This document shows positions 1 through 11,814 of a stretch of 64,000 bases of DNA, piece after piece. The notes beneath the pieces were generated by a model. That model did no database searches and had not been told where the DNA came from. It saw nothing but the letters and a program-made list of their open reading frames with translations. The position numbers and the translations under genes were made by a program. Source of the stretch: Paraspadella gotoi (taxonomy: Eukaryota; Chaetognatha); contig JBJCIZ010000239.1 of the NCBI GenBank assembly GCA_051294375.1, forward strand, positions 3,886,402 to 3,950,401, written 5' to 3'. Each line of letters starts with the position of its first letter. Within the stretch, counting starts at the first letter, position 1.

Positions 1-1322
1 GTCAACAGCCACAACGGTGGCTTTCCAATGAGAAGAAATGAAGACATAAATAAAGACATACCCCTTGGTCAAGAGATGGCAAGGTGAGATGACGTCAGAG
101 GTCGAACTTTAGAAAATGTTGGTAAATGTCAAAAAATGGGAGATCGGGAAATTAGGGGTGGATAATGGATCAAAGTGAAAGAAAGAGTTTGAAAAGATAA
201 TGTCTAACATACCCTGTTCAAAGTCAGGGACATAATTGCTTTTTTTTTTTGGAACGAATGGATAATTTTTAATATGGTTGTACCCATTTAAAAGCAAGGG
301 AAGCCAGGTATACTGGGAGTTAAAAAGCTAAACTTGAGTGAGTCTTTATTCCAGGGTCTTGTGACGTTATTTACTTGCTATAAAATGACAGTAACGGTAA
401 AAAAAAAAGATTTAAAGTTGAGGAGTGACTGATTTCCCACGAAGATGAACTTTGCCTATAATCATTTTCTGCTATTGACTGGAGAGAAATGTTCGTCTCG
501 AATCTCGACCCTAAAAAAATGCCCTTTCAAACAGGCTCTGAAAGAAATGTCAAATATCGATGTATTATCGATTATCACCTATGCAGTGGATTGTATTTTT
601 AGCAGTAGCTACCAGTAAATATGCTACACTCATTTTGTTTTCCCATAGACAGAGTGGTGGGCTGACGTATAAACTATCAGAGAGAATAATTTAATTACAA
701 ATGGAATGAGAGATGATTCGATTGACAAGCAGATGGACTGTTAGATTAATTGAATGATAGACAGACAGTGAGCAATGAACTGATTGACTGTCAAACAGAT
801 CAATGTAATATCAAACAGATCTATAGTGGGGCATTAAAGGACATTTACTCTGCCTATACACTTTAATTATTCAGTTGTGTCCCAGTAACTCAAGAACATA
901 AGTCAAAACTAAAAGGTACTAGAATCATTTTAAGAAAGAAAGTGTAAAGATGGCCGTAAACCCCTTTGAGACATGGTAAACCCTCAAGCCTGTTTTCAAG
1001 CCCAGGAAAAGTATAATGTAATGACAGATAGACAGTCAGAACAACGTATTGTCACATGGACTGTCAAAAAAACTATCAAAAAACTGTCATAAAATTTATC
1101 TTCATCATTTTCTATTATATTTATTGTATAGTAACCTTTTGCTTTCTTCAGTTTGCAGAGATCAAAGTAAAAATGTCAAAAGTTCTAAAATTGTTGTGTA
1201 ATGGCAGTTGGTTTTAAAAACTTGCAATTGAAATATTTTTAATAGATTAAATAGCATTCTTGAAATAAATTGTTTACAACCAAGTTTTGTCAAATGGCCT
1301 GGTTTGTTTTCTTGTTTTAACT
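1..1322. other. AT-rich non-coding stretch with repeat fragments
   Basis: I see no convincing gene here. Around 190-240 the string GTTCAAAGTCAGGG followed by ATAATTG matches one arm of the palindromic element at 43.37-43.66 kb. Around 948-1012 a stretch beginning GATGGCCGTAAACC and ending near AAGCCCAGGAA resembles the 3' module of the SINE at 10.5 kb. A perfect CRE-type octamer TGACGTCA lies at 90-97. The remainder is AT-rich with short A/T runs. Downstream of the membrane-protein gene (leftward) a TTTATT at 1120-1125 could be its poly(A) signal on the minus strand, but this is weak. Confidence 0.5.
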
Positions 1323-3644
1323 CTACAAATACAGCAGCAAGATTAATGAAGGCAAAATAAAGAATACTAAACATGACATATTTGAAAAGTCTGTGATATT
1401 TTTATGAATCCACAATTTGTAATTAAAACTTTTATAAAGGAATTCATAGTCTGTACGAGTATATAAGTTTAACTCGGAACAAAATTTGAAGGAATGAACA
1501 AAATTATGTGGTACTGTCGAACAACACTCGAAAAAAAAGCTAAGTTCCTCAAAAATTTTTTCAATATATTGAGAAGTATCCAAAGTGACCCAAAGAGCGC
1601 TTTTCTGTTGTTTTGACTTTGTTATTTCTTTTCCGTAATATTTCAATGATACATAAACGGTCGTGTAGAAAAGAAAGAAAAGTAAAATGAAAAGAAACTT
1701 TTTAAAAATGTTTCTTTTTCGTCCTTTGATTTCGATAGAAAATATTAAAGCGAAAAAGGGAAAGAATGAAAGAGAAAAGAAAAAGAAAAAGTTTTCATTG
1801 AGAACGAAGAAAGAGTAAAAGGCGAACCAAGTATTCACCAAAGTGAACGAGGCGATTTGGCCTTGATAAGAGCCATTGGGGTAACAAGCACTAAAAATGT
1901 CCTTGTATTTGTCCACATTGACGTTAAGAATCGAAGAAAACACAATAAATGGGAGAAATAAAGAAAAAACTGTTGACAAAATGATCGAAATGCGACGAAT
2001 GATTTTCATTTTGTTACAAGAAAAAATCTTTTTCATCGCCAATAGAGTTAGAAATAGAATGGCCAACGGGAAAAAATTAGCGGCTAACAAAAATTTAGCC
2101 CTAGAATTTACTTTTGGGTCCAAAAGGTTTCGCGGTTTTGTTTCAACGTTTGAGCTCACAAAATTGATAACCATAAAAACTTCGAAAAATAAAAGTGACT
2201 CAAAGGGTAAAAGAAAATTTAGCATATTTCTCCTGAGAGCTAATAATATAAATTTATCAATTAGACAAAAAATCATTTCGATTGAAACTAAGAAGAAAAT
2301 TAATTTTTTTCGTAAAATGAATAAGATGCTATTGCCGAGATATAATACTATAACATTGTAGAATGTGCGTTTATTTGTCAAAGTGTTTGGTTTCAAAAGG
2401 AAATTGTAATGGTTAGTTAAGGTATTTATTAATTCAATTTCAATTTTTTGTTGCTTATTGTTAGCAATAGACACGCTTAATAATTTCCGTTCATTATCTT
2501 CCCAATAATGCTGCACGATTAATCCTACATGAGAGCGCCAATGATTATTTGCGTCAGTAGCAAACCAATACCTATAATTAACAGTTAAGTAACGATGAAT
2601 TAGTTGATGTACTCTAAAATTTAGACCCAGAGAAATGAGAAAAAAATTTAAAAAAATGACTATCATTCTTTGAGCGGAATCATCCGTTACTTTGTGAATT
2701 GTTGGATTTTGAGAAAAGTGTATATTTTGTTTCATAGATTTAACGAAAAAGGCGAGTTCCGATAGAGTGAAGACGCGGACTAATAAAAATGGCGCAAAAA
2801 TAATGAAAAAGAACGAATATTGTATCGTGAATGAATAAATGAAATAAAGACCCAAACCAAACCCAATGCTACTTTGGAGACTTCCCGAAATGACGCTCGC
2901 TATTTTAAGAAATCGATTTTTCCGAGAAATCAAAATCTTTGAAATGCGAACTTTGACAACGATTCCAACCAAAGATGTTGATGACATGACTGCGGAAAAA
3001 ATTGTATCATAATCACGAATTTTCCAGCTACAAACAAAATTTTGATTATAAGTTCTTCCTAGCTCGCAAAAACAACTAGAGTTAGTTGGTATAAGAATCA
3101 ATTTATTGTAGTTGTACACAGTTCCCGATATTGAGGTTTTAAAAAGACCGACCACGTCTATGATCGAATTTTCATCGAGCAGACATAACTCATCCGTAAT
3201 GAAGATCATTCGTAGAAAACTCGATGCCGTTTGCAGAAGCAATTGCAAAAAAGATTCCAGAAAGGCGTGAATCAAACTCAAATTGAAAATGTGATTTTCT
3301 TTGAACCACAAAACGGCGGAATTAGGATAATCTTTCGTCCAATAATAATCTAGGGACATGGGGAGCGCAGCCAATCCCAGAGCGTGACAAAGTATCGTCA
3401 GGGATTTTCGCGACCTCGTTTCCAAAAGAAACTGATAATGTTGTCGGTGCCTGATTATGATCGCCAATCCGTAGATCATAGAAACTAGGCAATGATTAAT
3501 GAACACGGCCATGAGTAAAAATCCCAGAACTTTAATCTCTTGCTTGTTCGACTGGAGATGAAATGCGATGGCCTTCAAATCGGTTAGAGAGTCCACAATT
3601 TCCAGAATAGTCGTCGCTAAAAGTCCCAGAAATTTCACAGACAT
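1323..3644 (-). CDS. Multi-pass membrane protein, XK-related-like N-terminal half
   Basis: A single uninterrupted frame of 773 codons, by far the longest in the window. The N-terminal 330 or so residues resemble the XK-related (XKR) family: an early helix followed by SLTDLKA (about residues 19-25, compare the D-x-x-TD of XKR proteins), a second helix at about 40-64, then HAFLESFLQLLLQ (about 126-138), matching the E-S-x-P-Q-L-x-L-Q signature but with Leu for Pro, and a Ser-rich helix AVMSSTSLVG after a Cys-containing loop. Known XKR proteins act in phospholipid scrambling or in complexes with Kell-type proteases, at the plasma membrane. The C-terminal 400 residues add several Phe-rich hydrophobic segments and are unrecognised; usual XKR length is about 400-450. 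No intron is visible, which fits a retrocopy or a single-exon lineage-specific gene. The start ATG at 3644 is the first Met and precedes the first helix. Base composition is AT-rich (Lys/Phe/Ile-heavy). Family call is moderate; that it is a membrane protein gene is firmer. Confidence 0.6.
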   Translation of the reverse strand: MSVKFLGLLATTILEIVDSLTDLKAIAFHLQSNKQEIKVLGFLLMAVFINHCLVSMIYGLAIIIRHRQHYQFLLETRSRKSLTILCHALGLAALPMSLDYYWTKDYPNSAVLWFKENHIFNLSLIHAFLESFLQLLLQTASSFLRMIFITDELCLLDENSIIDVVGLFKTSISGTVYNYNKLILIPTNSSCFCELGRTYNQNFVCSWKIRDYDTIFSAVMSSTSLVGIVVKVRISKILISRKNRFLKIASVISGSLQSSIGFGLGLYFIYSFTIQYSFFFIIFAPFLLVRVFTLSELAFFVKSMKQNIHFSQNPTIHKVTDDSAQRMIVIFLNFFLISLGLNFRVHQLIHRYLTVNYRYWFATDANNHWRSHVGLIVQHYWEDNERKLLSVSIANNKQQKIEIELINTLTNHYNFLLKPNTLTNKRTFYNVIVLYLGNSILFILRKKLIFFLVSIEMIFCLIDKFILLALRRNMLNFLLPFESLLFFEVFMVINFVSSNVETKPRNLLDPKVNSRAKFLLAANFFPLAILFLTLLAMKKIFSCNKMKIIRRISIILSTVFSLFLPFIVFSSILNVNVDKYKDIFSACYPNGSYQGQIASFTLVNTWFAFYSFFVLNENFFFFFSLSFFPFFALIFSIEIKGRKRNIFKKFLFILLFFLFYTTVYVSLKYYGKEITKSKQQKSALWVTLDTSQYIEKIFEELSFFFECCSTVPHNFVHSFKFCSELNLYTRTDYEFLYKSFNYKLWIHKNITDFSNMSCLVFFILPSLILLLYL

Positions 3645-4332
3645 TATTTTCCGCTGTTCATAAATGTGGTAGCAATAATGTGAATGATTGAAAAGTAGAA
3701 AATAGCCGGTCTGGAGGCAAGATAGCTTGTTTATTGATTGATTGTACCAAAAACAGCAGTCAAGAAAGCTTGTTTATTAGGGTGAAGTGAAAGGTTGGAA
3801 TCAAAATTTAGCAGTTATATCTTGAAAACTATCGTATTAGTTAATACTAATCTGTTTTTTTTGTTTTTTTTTACAAATATAGTAGCACAGTCAGCTTATT
3901 TTGTAGATAGTACTATCCTTATATAATGTCAAAATTTCAAAAATTTTTTTTTAATTATGAAAACAGATTCAGATTTCTCGTTAAAAGTTGATGAATGAAA
4001 ATATAATCTATGTATAAAATTAAAAAAAAATATACAAAAGTATTTTTATTGGTTTTTATGTTCATGTTTTATACGCTAAAGTTTATCATTTTCCAACATC
4101 ACTGCTATTGTTATGTATTGATCGTAACAAGTTCAGGAGTCAAGATAGCTCTTTGACCGAATTGTTGGATAAATTTCATGAGAAAAATAGGATGGAAACA
4201 GAATGAGTGTTGTCTTTTGAATGAGATGTAATGAAGACACGTATCCTTTGTCGACTAAAAAGGGCAAAGTTGAAATGCAGTGGATCGTTTCAGAAGAGGA
4301 CGGTAAATTATATCAACGACGGAAGGAGGCTT

Positions 4333-4395
4333 ACTTCCTTCATTGATATCATAACTTCCTTCATTGATATCATAACTTCCTTCATTGATATCACA
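4333..4395. repeat. 21-bp tandem repeat, three units
   Basis: Three back-to-back copies of a 21-bp unit beginning ACTTCCTTCATTGATATCA. Each unit contains the palindrome TGATATCA; units 1 and 2 are identical and unit 3 has one change near its end. Because 21 is a multiple of three, short frames on both strands stay open through it, but there is no other sign of coding. Confidence 0.9.
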
Positions 4396-4721
4396 ACTCA
4401 TTACCAAACTCGATAAGGCACGTGCAGAACTATGTCGCATGACCCAGTGTTAAAAATAAAATAATAATAATAGCCAAGATTTACCAAATATCAATTTTTT
4501 TTTTTCAAAATGAAAACTGATGTTTTGAAAAAAAATATACAGTCGAATTTATTAAATTTAGCATTCACTCACCAGTCAATGTAATATTATAATCGTTTTT
4601 TATTCTTTTTTAGACCACTCCCTCAAGTAAAAAGATCCATGCAAGTTTGATTGAATTCTTATTTTTTTTCAACCACTGCGGCAGATAGGATGAACTTTGC
4701 TTCCAAAGCGATTTAACAAAT

Positions 4722-4925
4722 CGGCCCCGTTTATTTTCCACAAAGAACCCCATTTTATCTTTCTTTAATTCTAGAATTAAATTAAAGTTTAGAATTAAAG
4801 GTTATGTTATGGATTAGGTTAGTAAATTATAGTTTAAGGAACTTGGTTTGTGATTAGGGTTTGGAGGACTTTATTTAAGGGTTAAAGATTATGGTGTAGA
4901 CAATTAAAGAATACTGGGTTTAGTG
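4722..4925 (+). repeat. TTAGGG-like dispersed element, truncated by gap
   Basis: Starts with the family edge GGCCCCGTTTATTTTCC, then CCCCATTTTATCTTTC, then a purine-rich run of GGATTAGG, GATTAGGG and AAGGGTTAAAG words. It stops at the N gap. Other copies are at 11.8, 18.6, 20.1, 31.0, 44.0, 45.8 and 51.1 kb. Confidence 0.55.
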
Positions 4926-5358
4926 NNNNNNNNNNNNNNNNNNNNNNNNNNNNNNNNNNNNNNNNNNNNNNNNNNNNNNNNNNNNNNNNNNNNNNNNNNN
5001 NNNNNNNNNNNNNNNNNNNNNNNNNNNNNNNNNNNNNNNNNNNNNNNNNNNNNNNNNNNNNNNNNNNNNNNNNNNNNNNNNNNNNNNNNNNNNNNNNNNN
5101 NNNNNNNNNNNNNNNNNNNNNNNNNNNNNNNNNNNNNNNNNNNNNNNNNNNNNNNNNNNNNNNNNNNNNNNNNNNNNNNNNNNNNNNNNNNNNNNNNNNN
5201 NNNNNNNNNNNNNNNNNNNNNNNNNNNNNNNNNNNNNNNNNNNNNNNNNNNNNNNNNNNNNNNNNNNNNNNNNNNNNNNNNNNNNNNNNNNNNNNNNNNN
5301 NNNNNNNNNNNNNNNNNNNNNNNNNNNNNNNNNNNNNNNNNNNNNNNNNNNNNNNNNN
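4926..5358. other. Assembly gap (433 N)
   Basis: Unsequenced. It separates the membrane-protein neighbourhood from the first duplicated block; the right-hand flank starts directly in that block. Confidence 0.95.
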
Positions 5359-6695
5359 CTCTTCTTCCTCCTCCTCTTAAAATCGACCGTAAAAGGACGA
5401 ACAAAGTTTTTTTTCCTTCCAGATTTTTTTTTAAAGAATGATTAAATTTTAAATGGAAAACATAAACAAATTCTCTCTTTCTCTCTCACTCTCTCTCTCT
5501 GCTCGTCCTCTCTCTCTGTCTTACTCTCTCTCTCATATTCTCTCTCTCTTACTCTCCCTACCCTCTCTCATTTACCCCACCCCCTTCTTCCTCTACTGCT
5601 TTTCTTTTCTCTCCCCTCTCTCTCTCTCTTCTCTCTCGTCTCTCTCTCCTGCTCCTCTCTCTCCCCCTCCCACTCTTCTCTCCTACTCCCACTCCATCCC
5701 TTCTCTCTTCTCTCTAATGTTCTTTCTCACCTTTTTTAAATTTTCCTTCCACCGAGATTCTCCAAGATTCTTATCAATTTTGGTCGGGATCTGTGTGTCT
5801 GTGTGTGCTTTTGTGTGTGTAATTGTCAGTGTGTGATGTTGCCTGTGTAATAGAGTGGAGCACTCAAGAACAAAAAAATTATTTGAATAATCGAATAAGG
5901 ATATTTAGATGTGAGATAGTATGATTAACTAGTACAAAAAATATTTTGTTTATAATATCTCGGGAACAGAATAGTAAAATATAATATATTTGTAGTAATA
6001 TTCTTATAAAATAGTAAATTTTAAAAATAATTTTCTTAAAATTTTTATTAAAGCTTCAGATTCTTCATAAAAAGTAGAATCAAAAATATAAATTCTGTCA
6101 TCTTCAGTGTTTAAAATGGGAAAAAAGGTAAATATTTATGACTTTTTTATTCTATTTTTATTATTTTATAAAAGTTCCTTAGTTTTTTATGGCGAATCTA
6201 AATCTGTTCTTAAAAATAAAAATAAAAATCATTTTGAAATTTATCGATTTTATAAGGATATTACTACACAAATAATTGAATTTACTATACTGTTGTGCTA
6301 AAAAAAAAATTTAAAAAGGATTTAAAATTTATTAATTACATGTCAATAGGCAGCAAAAAAAATAATGTTCAATCACTCACTCCACCCTAATGTGTAATTG
6401 TGGGAAAGATAGGGGAAGAGAGTTTGATGGAAAGAATACAACTTGAGACATCCTAGTGATTATCAAAATAATTGTTATCAAAATCATAATCTTCGTTATT
6501 ATCATCATTATCTAAACGTCTTTATTGTTTACATTTTTCATTATCGTCATCATCGTCATCTTAATTATCAACATAATTATCATCATAATTATTATCGTCA
6601 TCCTCATCGTCATCATTATCATCATTATCATCATTATTATCATCGTCTATGTCACCATAATTTTTACAGAAATTCCGGATTCTCGAAGATAGAGC

Positions 6696-6730
<35 letters not shown>

Positions 6731-6736
6731 CAGAGA

Positions 6737-6787
<51 letters not shown>

Positions 6788-7007
6788 TGGGGGGGGTATC
6801 GCCACTTTTCATTATAAAAGGCGGACATTCTTGCGTTGATTCATCGGGGAAAAATTTTTTTTTAACTTATCGGGGGACGTAAAAATGTTAAGTGATTTCC
6901 TTAAATGTATGTAATATTTTTTTATTAGGTTAAGTCGCAGAGCTCTAAATGAATTCCTATTTTGGCTGTCTGTCCATCCGGTCTGTCTGTCCGTCTATCC
7001 GTCCCAC
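5359..7007 (+). repeat. Direct duplication A, left copy
   Basis: A 1.65-kb block containing a CT microsatellite (about 5470-5720), an AT-rich middle, an ATC-rich triplet tract (about 6470-6655), a GA microsatellite (about 6697-6790) and a CTGTCTGTCC-type tract ending GTCCCAC at the 25-N gap. The same series of landmarks recurs at 7215-8881. This left copy has fewer indels. No gene is supported; the Ser/Leu-rich and His/Tyr-rich frames across it are microsatellite translations. Confidence 0.85.
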
Positions 7008-7214
7008 NNNNNNNNNNNNNNNNNNNNNNNNNCCCTTCTTTTCCTCCTCCTCTTCCCCTCCCTATGTATCTTCTCTCCTCTTCCTTCTCCTCTCTCTACC
7101 TCCCCTTTTTCTTTCCTCCCTCCTCTTCTTCTCCTCTATTCCTCCTCTTTACTTCCTCTTCTTATCTCCTCTCTTATTTCCTCCTCCTTTTCCTTGTTTC
7201 TTCCTTCTTCTCCT

Positions 7215-8881
7215 TTTCCTCTTCTTCCTTCCTCCTTCTTTAAAAGCTCGACCGTAAAAAGGCACGAGACAAAGTTTTTTTCTTCCAGTTTTTTTTTTAA
7301 AGATATGATTAAATTTTAATTGGGAAAACATAAACAAATTCTCTCTTTCTCTCTCATCTCCTTCTGCTCGTCTCTCTCCTGTCTTACTCTCTCTCTCATA
7401 CTTCTCTCTCTCTTACTCTCCCTACCCTCTCTCTTACCCCACCCCCTTCTTCCTCTACTGCTTTTCTTTTCTCTCCCCTCTCTCTCTCTCTCTCTCTCGT
7501 CTCTCTCTCTGCTCCTCTCTCTCCCTCCCACTCTTCTCTCCTACTCCCACTCCATCCCTCTCTCTCTCTCTAATGTTCTTTTCTCACCTTTTTTAAAATT
7601 TTCCTTCCACCGAGATTCTCCAAGCATTCTTATCAATTTTTGGTCGGCGATCTTGTGGTCGTCTGTGTGTGCTTTTGTGTGTGTAATGTCAGTGTTGTGA
7701 TGTTGCCTGTGTAATAGAGTGGAGCACTCCAAAGAACAAAAATATTATTTGAATAATCGATCAAGGATATGTTAAGATGTGAGATAGTATGATTTAACTA
7801 GTACAAAAAATATTTTGTTGTATAATATCGTGCGTGAGACGGAACAGAATAGTAAAAACTATAATTATATTGTGTAGTAATATTCTTATAAAAATATAAA
7901 TTTTAAAAATAATTTTCTTAAAATTTTTATTAAAGCTTCAGATTCTTCATAAAAAGCTAGAATCCAAAAATATAAATTCTGTCAATCTTCAGTGTTTAAA
8001 ATGGGACAAAAAAGGTAACATATTTATGACTTTTTTATTCTTTTTTATTATATTTATAAAAGTTCGCTTAGTTTTTTATGGCGAATGCTAAATCTGTTCT
8101 TAAAAATAAAAATAAAAATTATTTGAAATTTATCGATTTTATAATGGATATTACTACACAAATAATTGAATTTACTATACTTGTTTGCTAAAAAAAATTT
8201 AAAAGGATTTAAAATTTATTAATTACATGTCATAGGCAGCAAAAAAAAATAATGTTTCAATCACTCACTCCACCCCTAATGTGTAATTGTGGGAAAGATA
8301 GGGGAAGAGAGTTTGATGGAAAGAATACAACTTGAGACATCCTGAGTGATTATCAAATAAAATTGTTATCAAATCATAATCTTCGTATTTAATCATCATT
8401 ATCTAAACGTCTTTATTGTTTACATTTTTCATTATCGCTGTCATCATCGTCATCAATTATACACTTATCATCATTACTCTATCATCATTATTATCAATCG
8501 TCTCATGTCACCATAATTTTTACAGAAATTTCGCGGATTCTCGAAGATAGAGACGAGAGAGAGAGAGATGAGAGAGAGAGAGGAGATGAGATGAGAGAGC
8601 AGATGACGAGAGAGACGAGGAGAGAGAGAGGATGAGAGACGAGAGAGAGATGGAGCGGGGGTATCGCACTTTTCATTAATAAAAGTGCGACATTCTTCGT
8701 TGATTCATTCGGCGTAGAAAAATTTTTTTTAACTTTTATCGACCGGGGGCCGTAAAAATGCTTAAGTGACTTTCCTTAAATGTATGTAATATTTTTTTAT
8801 TGGTTAAGTCCGCAGAGCTCTAAATGAATTCCGTATTTGGCTGTCTGTCCATCGGTCTGTCTGTCCGTCTATCCGTCCCAC
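7215..8881 (+). repeat. Direct duplication A, right copy
   Basis: Second copy of 5359-7007, lying just right of the 25-N gap (7008-7032). It differs mainly by scattered one- or two-base insertions and deletions, including interruptions in the GA tract near 8550-8655. That pattern resembles uncorrected long-read sequence more than evolutionary divergence. Unlike the left copy it continues past GTCCCAC into TTAAAATGGTCGCC. Confidence 0.85.
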
Positions 8882-10540
8882 TTAAAATGGTCGCCAACTT
8901 ATTTTATATGCTATTATCGACATAGACCTAACCTTAATTTCGGCGGGCTAACAGTAACTAGATAATAGCGGAGCTACCTCCAGATTCCTTATCCTCATTC
9001 AGAGAGAGAGAGCAGATAGAGAGAGAGAGCAGAGAGAGAGAGAGAGAGAGAGAGCAGAGAGCAGAGAGAGAGAGAGAGAGAATAGACGATGAGAGAGACC
9101 GATGGAATGACAAGACAGACGAGCTGTCAGACAGATCGAATGGAATGAGCCAGACAGCGACTGTCAGACCGATCATATGGGAGATGACAGACGTATGGGA
9201 TGATGCATCGATGGACCCGCACGGACGAATCTCGAGAGGATTCGGCACGACGCCGGGCAAAAAAAATTACCAATTAATGCCTCTAGTTTGTTTGCTTTTT
9301 TTCTAACAAAATGCTTAACTCTTTCATGCTTCCTTTCTCTTTCTTAAAAAAAGAACTGTATTTAAAAAACTTTTTTTTTTTCCTTGATTTTTTTATTTTA
9401 ATAAGCTAAAAATCGGAATTGCTTACGCCATGTTTTACTTTAATTTGTTTTTCCCGTGTTTTTCGACTTTAAATCATGAGAAGCGAAACGACTATATTAT
9501 TTACTTTAATTAAGCTTGAACATTAAGACTTATTATTATTACTTTTCATAGATTCGTATTACTGTTATCGTCGTTTAAAAATAAAATGTTCATTGGATTT
9601 GTGTGAATTCATAATATTAGGGCTACCTTCTAAATGGCGAATAAAAAAAAGTATAGGCTGAAAAAATAAAAAGCTGCGCTTGCTAATTATCCCACCAAAA
9701 AACAAGCCTCATATTTTGCAATACATTTGTATTATTTAAAGATCTATCTGTTCTGTGTTTATTTATTTATTAATGGAATGTTGATTATTCGTGCGAAGAA
9801 AATACAATCGAACGCACAAGTAGAAATTTTGGAGGCACAAATTATTTTGAAAGGCGAAAAAAAATTTCTCTATTTGCAATTCTCTCTCTCTCTCTCTCTC
9901 GTCTCTTTTCCGCGTCTCGTCTCTCTCCTAACTCTCTCTCTCTCCTTCCCTCCCCAGTCCACCGTCTCTTCCATTCCTCTCTCCTCCTCTCTCGCTCTGC
10001 TCCTCTCCTCCTCTCTCTCTAGCTCTCGTCTCTCTCTCTCTTTCGTCATTCTCCTTCTGTCTTCTCCCCCTCATCTTGCATTGGTTGGTTTCGATAGGTT
10101 GACTAAATTTAGGGGCTTAGAACGTCGAGAAGATTTTAACGCTCTCATTCCTAATCTCTTTTTAAACCTTTACGGTTTCCAAGAGGGACAGGAGAGAGCA
10201 AAGAGGAGAGTAAGGAGAGGCAGAGAGATGAAGAGAGAGAAGAGATGAGAGCAGAGGAGTGAGAGTAGAGGAGGAGAGCAGAGAGAGACGGAGAGACTGA
10301 GATGAGAATGAGAGAGAGAGAGAGAGAGAGAGAGATTACGATCCGAATAACGTTCCCATTGTAAAAACTTTATTCAAACTCATTCAGATTTTACCGATTT
10401 AATAGAAATTCGTTTTAATTCAGGGGATGAATTAATTTCTCAATCCCTCAGAAAAAAAAAACAAACTCTGAATTAAATCTTTAGCTATCTTTATTTCCTA
10501 CTTGTTTTTAATTATAATTATCAATTATATCTATTACTAA
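8882..10540. other. Non-coding region with GA/CT microsatellites
   Basis: Holds GA tracts (about 8998-9100 and 10185-10335), a CT tract (about 9880-10080) and AT-rich filler. Short frames such as 9727-10248 consist mostly of microsatellite translation. I see no supported gene. Confidence 0.5.
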
Positions 10541-10548
10541 ATCCGTAG

Positions 10549-10860
10549 TCGGGCATTGCCTAAGTTCACCCGGCCTATAAGCCGGACAACTTCAGTCCCG
10601 ACCCGGTGGCTCATGAGTAATACCTTCGCCTCATGACCACAAGGTACCAGTTTTAATCCGAAGTCGTTACATACCCTGCGGGAAGCGTGGCGACGGCCTT
10701 AAACCGCCTTGGGGGGGCGTGGAAAACCTTCAACCCTGGATCCAAACCCAGGAATGGTTTTTTTTGGCTGCGAGAGGCGGTTAAAAAACCAATAACCATA
10801 CTGCTGATCTCGACGTGATCTTTCGTTAAAAAAAAAATTATCAATTTCTCAATCACCGAG
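10549..10860 (+). mobile_element. tRNA-derived SINE with a TIR-element end at its 5' side
   Basis: At about 10595-10660 there is a tRNA-like head: GGTGGCTCATGAGTAATACC resembles a pol III A box, CCTTCGCCTCATGACCACAAGG can fold as an anticodon arm with anticodon CAT, and a degenerate B box lies in CAGTTTTAATCC. A body follows (about 10690-10800) with ACGGCCTTAAACCGCC and AACCCTGGATCCAAACCCAGG, shared with fragments near 950, 14.28, 16.5 and 43.44 kb. Immediately upstream, GTAGTCGGGCATTGCC at 10549 matches the end of the 28.9-kb TIR element, so this is a composite or nested structure. The tRNA arm geometry was judged by eye. Confidence 0.55.
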
Positions 10861-11039
10861 TCTTTTCATTTTTTATAAATCACTTTGCAGTAACTACATA
10901 ATGACGACGACGACGACAACAACAATCAGGGATCGAGATTCGATCGCCCGCCCCCCCCTCCCCCCCCAAAAAATAGAAAAAAATAGCATCACTCCTCTAG
11001 ATAATTGTTCTTTAAATCAATCGATTTATATAAAGTTTT

Positions 11040-11119
11040 AGTCGGATCTGCTTATCATCAGATTCCGACTCTATTATTCATTTTGTCGGTCCGTCGGTCC
11101 ACCCCAAAATCTTGTCGGT

Positions 11120-11151
<32 letters not shown>

Positions 11152-11480
11152 GTTCGTCCGTCCGTCCATCCGTTCGTCCGTCCGTCCATCCGTCCGTCTG
11201 TCCCCTCTTAGCATTGAACTCCAATTACTCGTGATTGGATGGATATATTGGAATGAAATTTTGTGATTGAGCTGGATATAAAGTTTCGATAATCGTGGAG
11301 TGGAAATGAGTTTAAATTGATTTTTATTGACGTCGCATTTTTACTTATATTTACTCATAATAATTATATTTATTAAAATTGGATTGATCAAATTGAAAAG
11401 AATTTTGTGAAAGTATGTGATTAGGCTGGATATAAATTTTTGATGGAATCGTAGGAAAGGAAAAGAGTGGAAAATAGAAA
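11040..11480 (-). mobile_element. Hairpin-ended dispersed element, copy 1
   Basis: Begins with an imperfect inverted repeat at 11040-11070 (AGTCGG-ATCTGCT facing AGATTCCGACT), followed by GTCGGTCCGTCGGTCC, a CAT triplet tract, a CGTC tetranucleotide tract (about 11150-11205), then TCGTGATTGGATGGAT and AAAATTTTGTG words. The same order occurs at 16.96-18.1 kb. The minus orientation is arbitrary and places the hairpin at the 3' end. Confidence 0.6.
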
Positions 11481-11814
11481 ATAGAAAACCAAAAGAAACA
11501 TGATATCATGATTTATTATCGGATTAGCTTATTGCCGCTCAATTATCGTAGGCAGATCCGACATTGTTTGCTCAAACTTGTTTTAGTGCACTTTGACTTT
11601 TAATATATTGTATGTTTATGGTTTATAGTTTATGTATTTTCTTCATAGTTTTCTCCATATTTTATATATTACTATTTCAAATAAGAATGCAAATTATTTC
11701 AATTTCAACAGTTTTATCTTTCACGGCAAAATTTGTATTTAACATGCAAACAAATATCCCCTATTAGCGGACACGATCTACTTAGTGAGATATCACGAAT
11801 CAATAGGTATCGGC

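Larger units (their letters stand above)
3645..4925. other. AT-rich intergenic region
   Basis: No gene seen. It contains the 21-bp tandem trimer at 4333-4395 and, from about 4722 to the gap, the start of a TTAGGG-like dispersed element, each listed separately. The rest is AT-rich with homopolymer runs. Confidence 0.5.

Noticed and set aside
1897-2361. 154-codon plus-strand frame with start and stop
   Set aside because: It lies wholly inside the 773-codon minus-strand membrane-protein frame and has no recognisable features; it is a shadow.
10595-10665. Functional tRNA gene
   Set aside because: It has a tRNA-like anticodon arm, but the B box is degenerate, there is no paired acceptor stem, and a SINE body follows.
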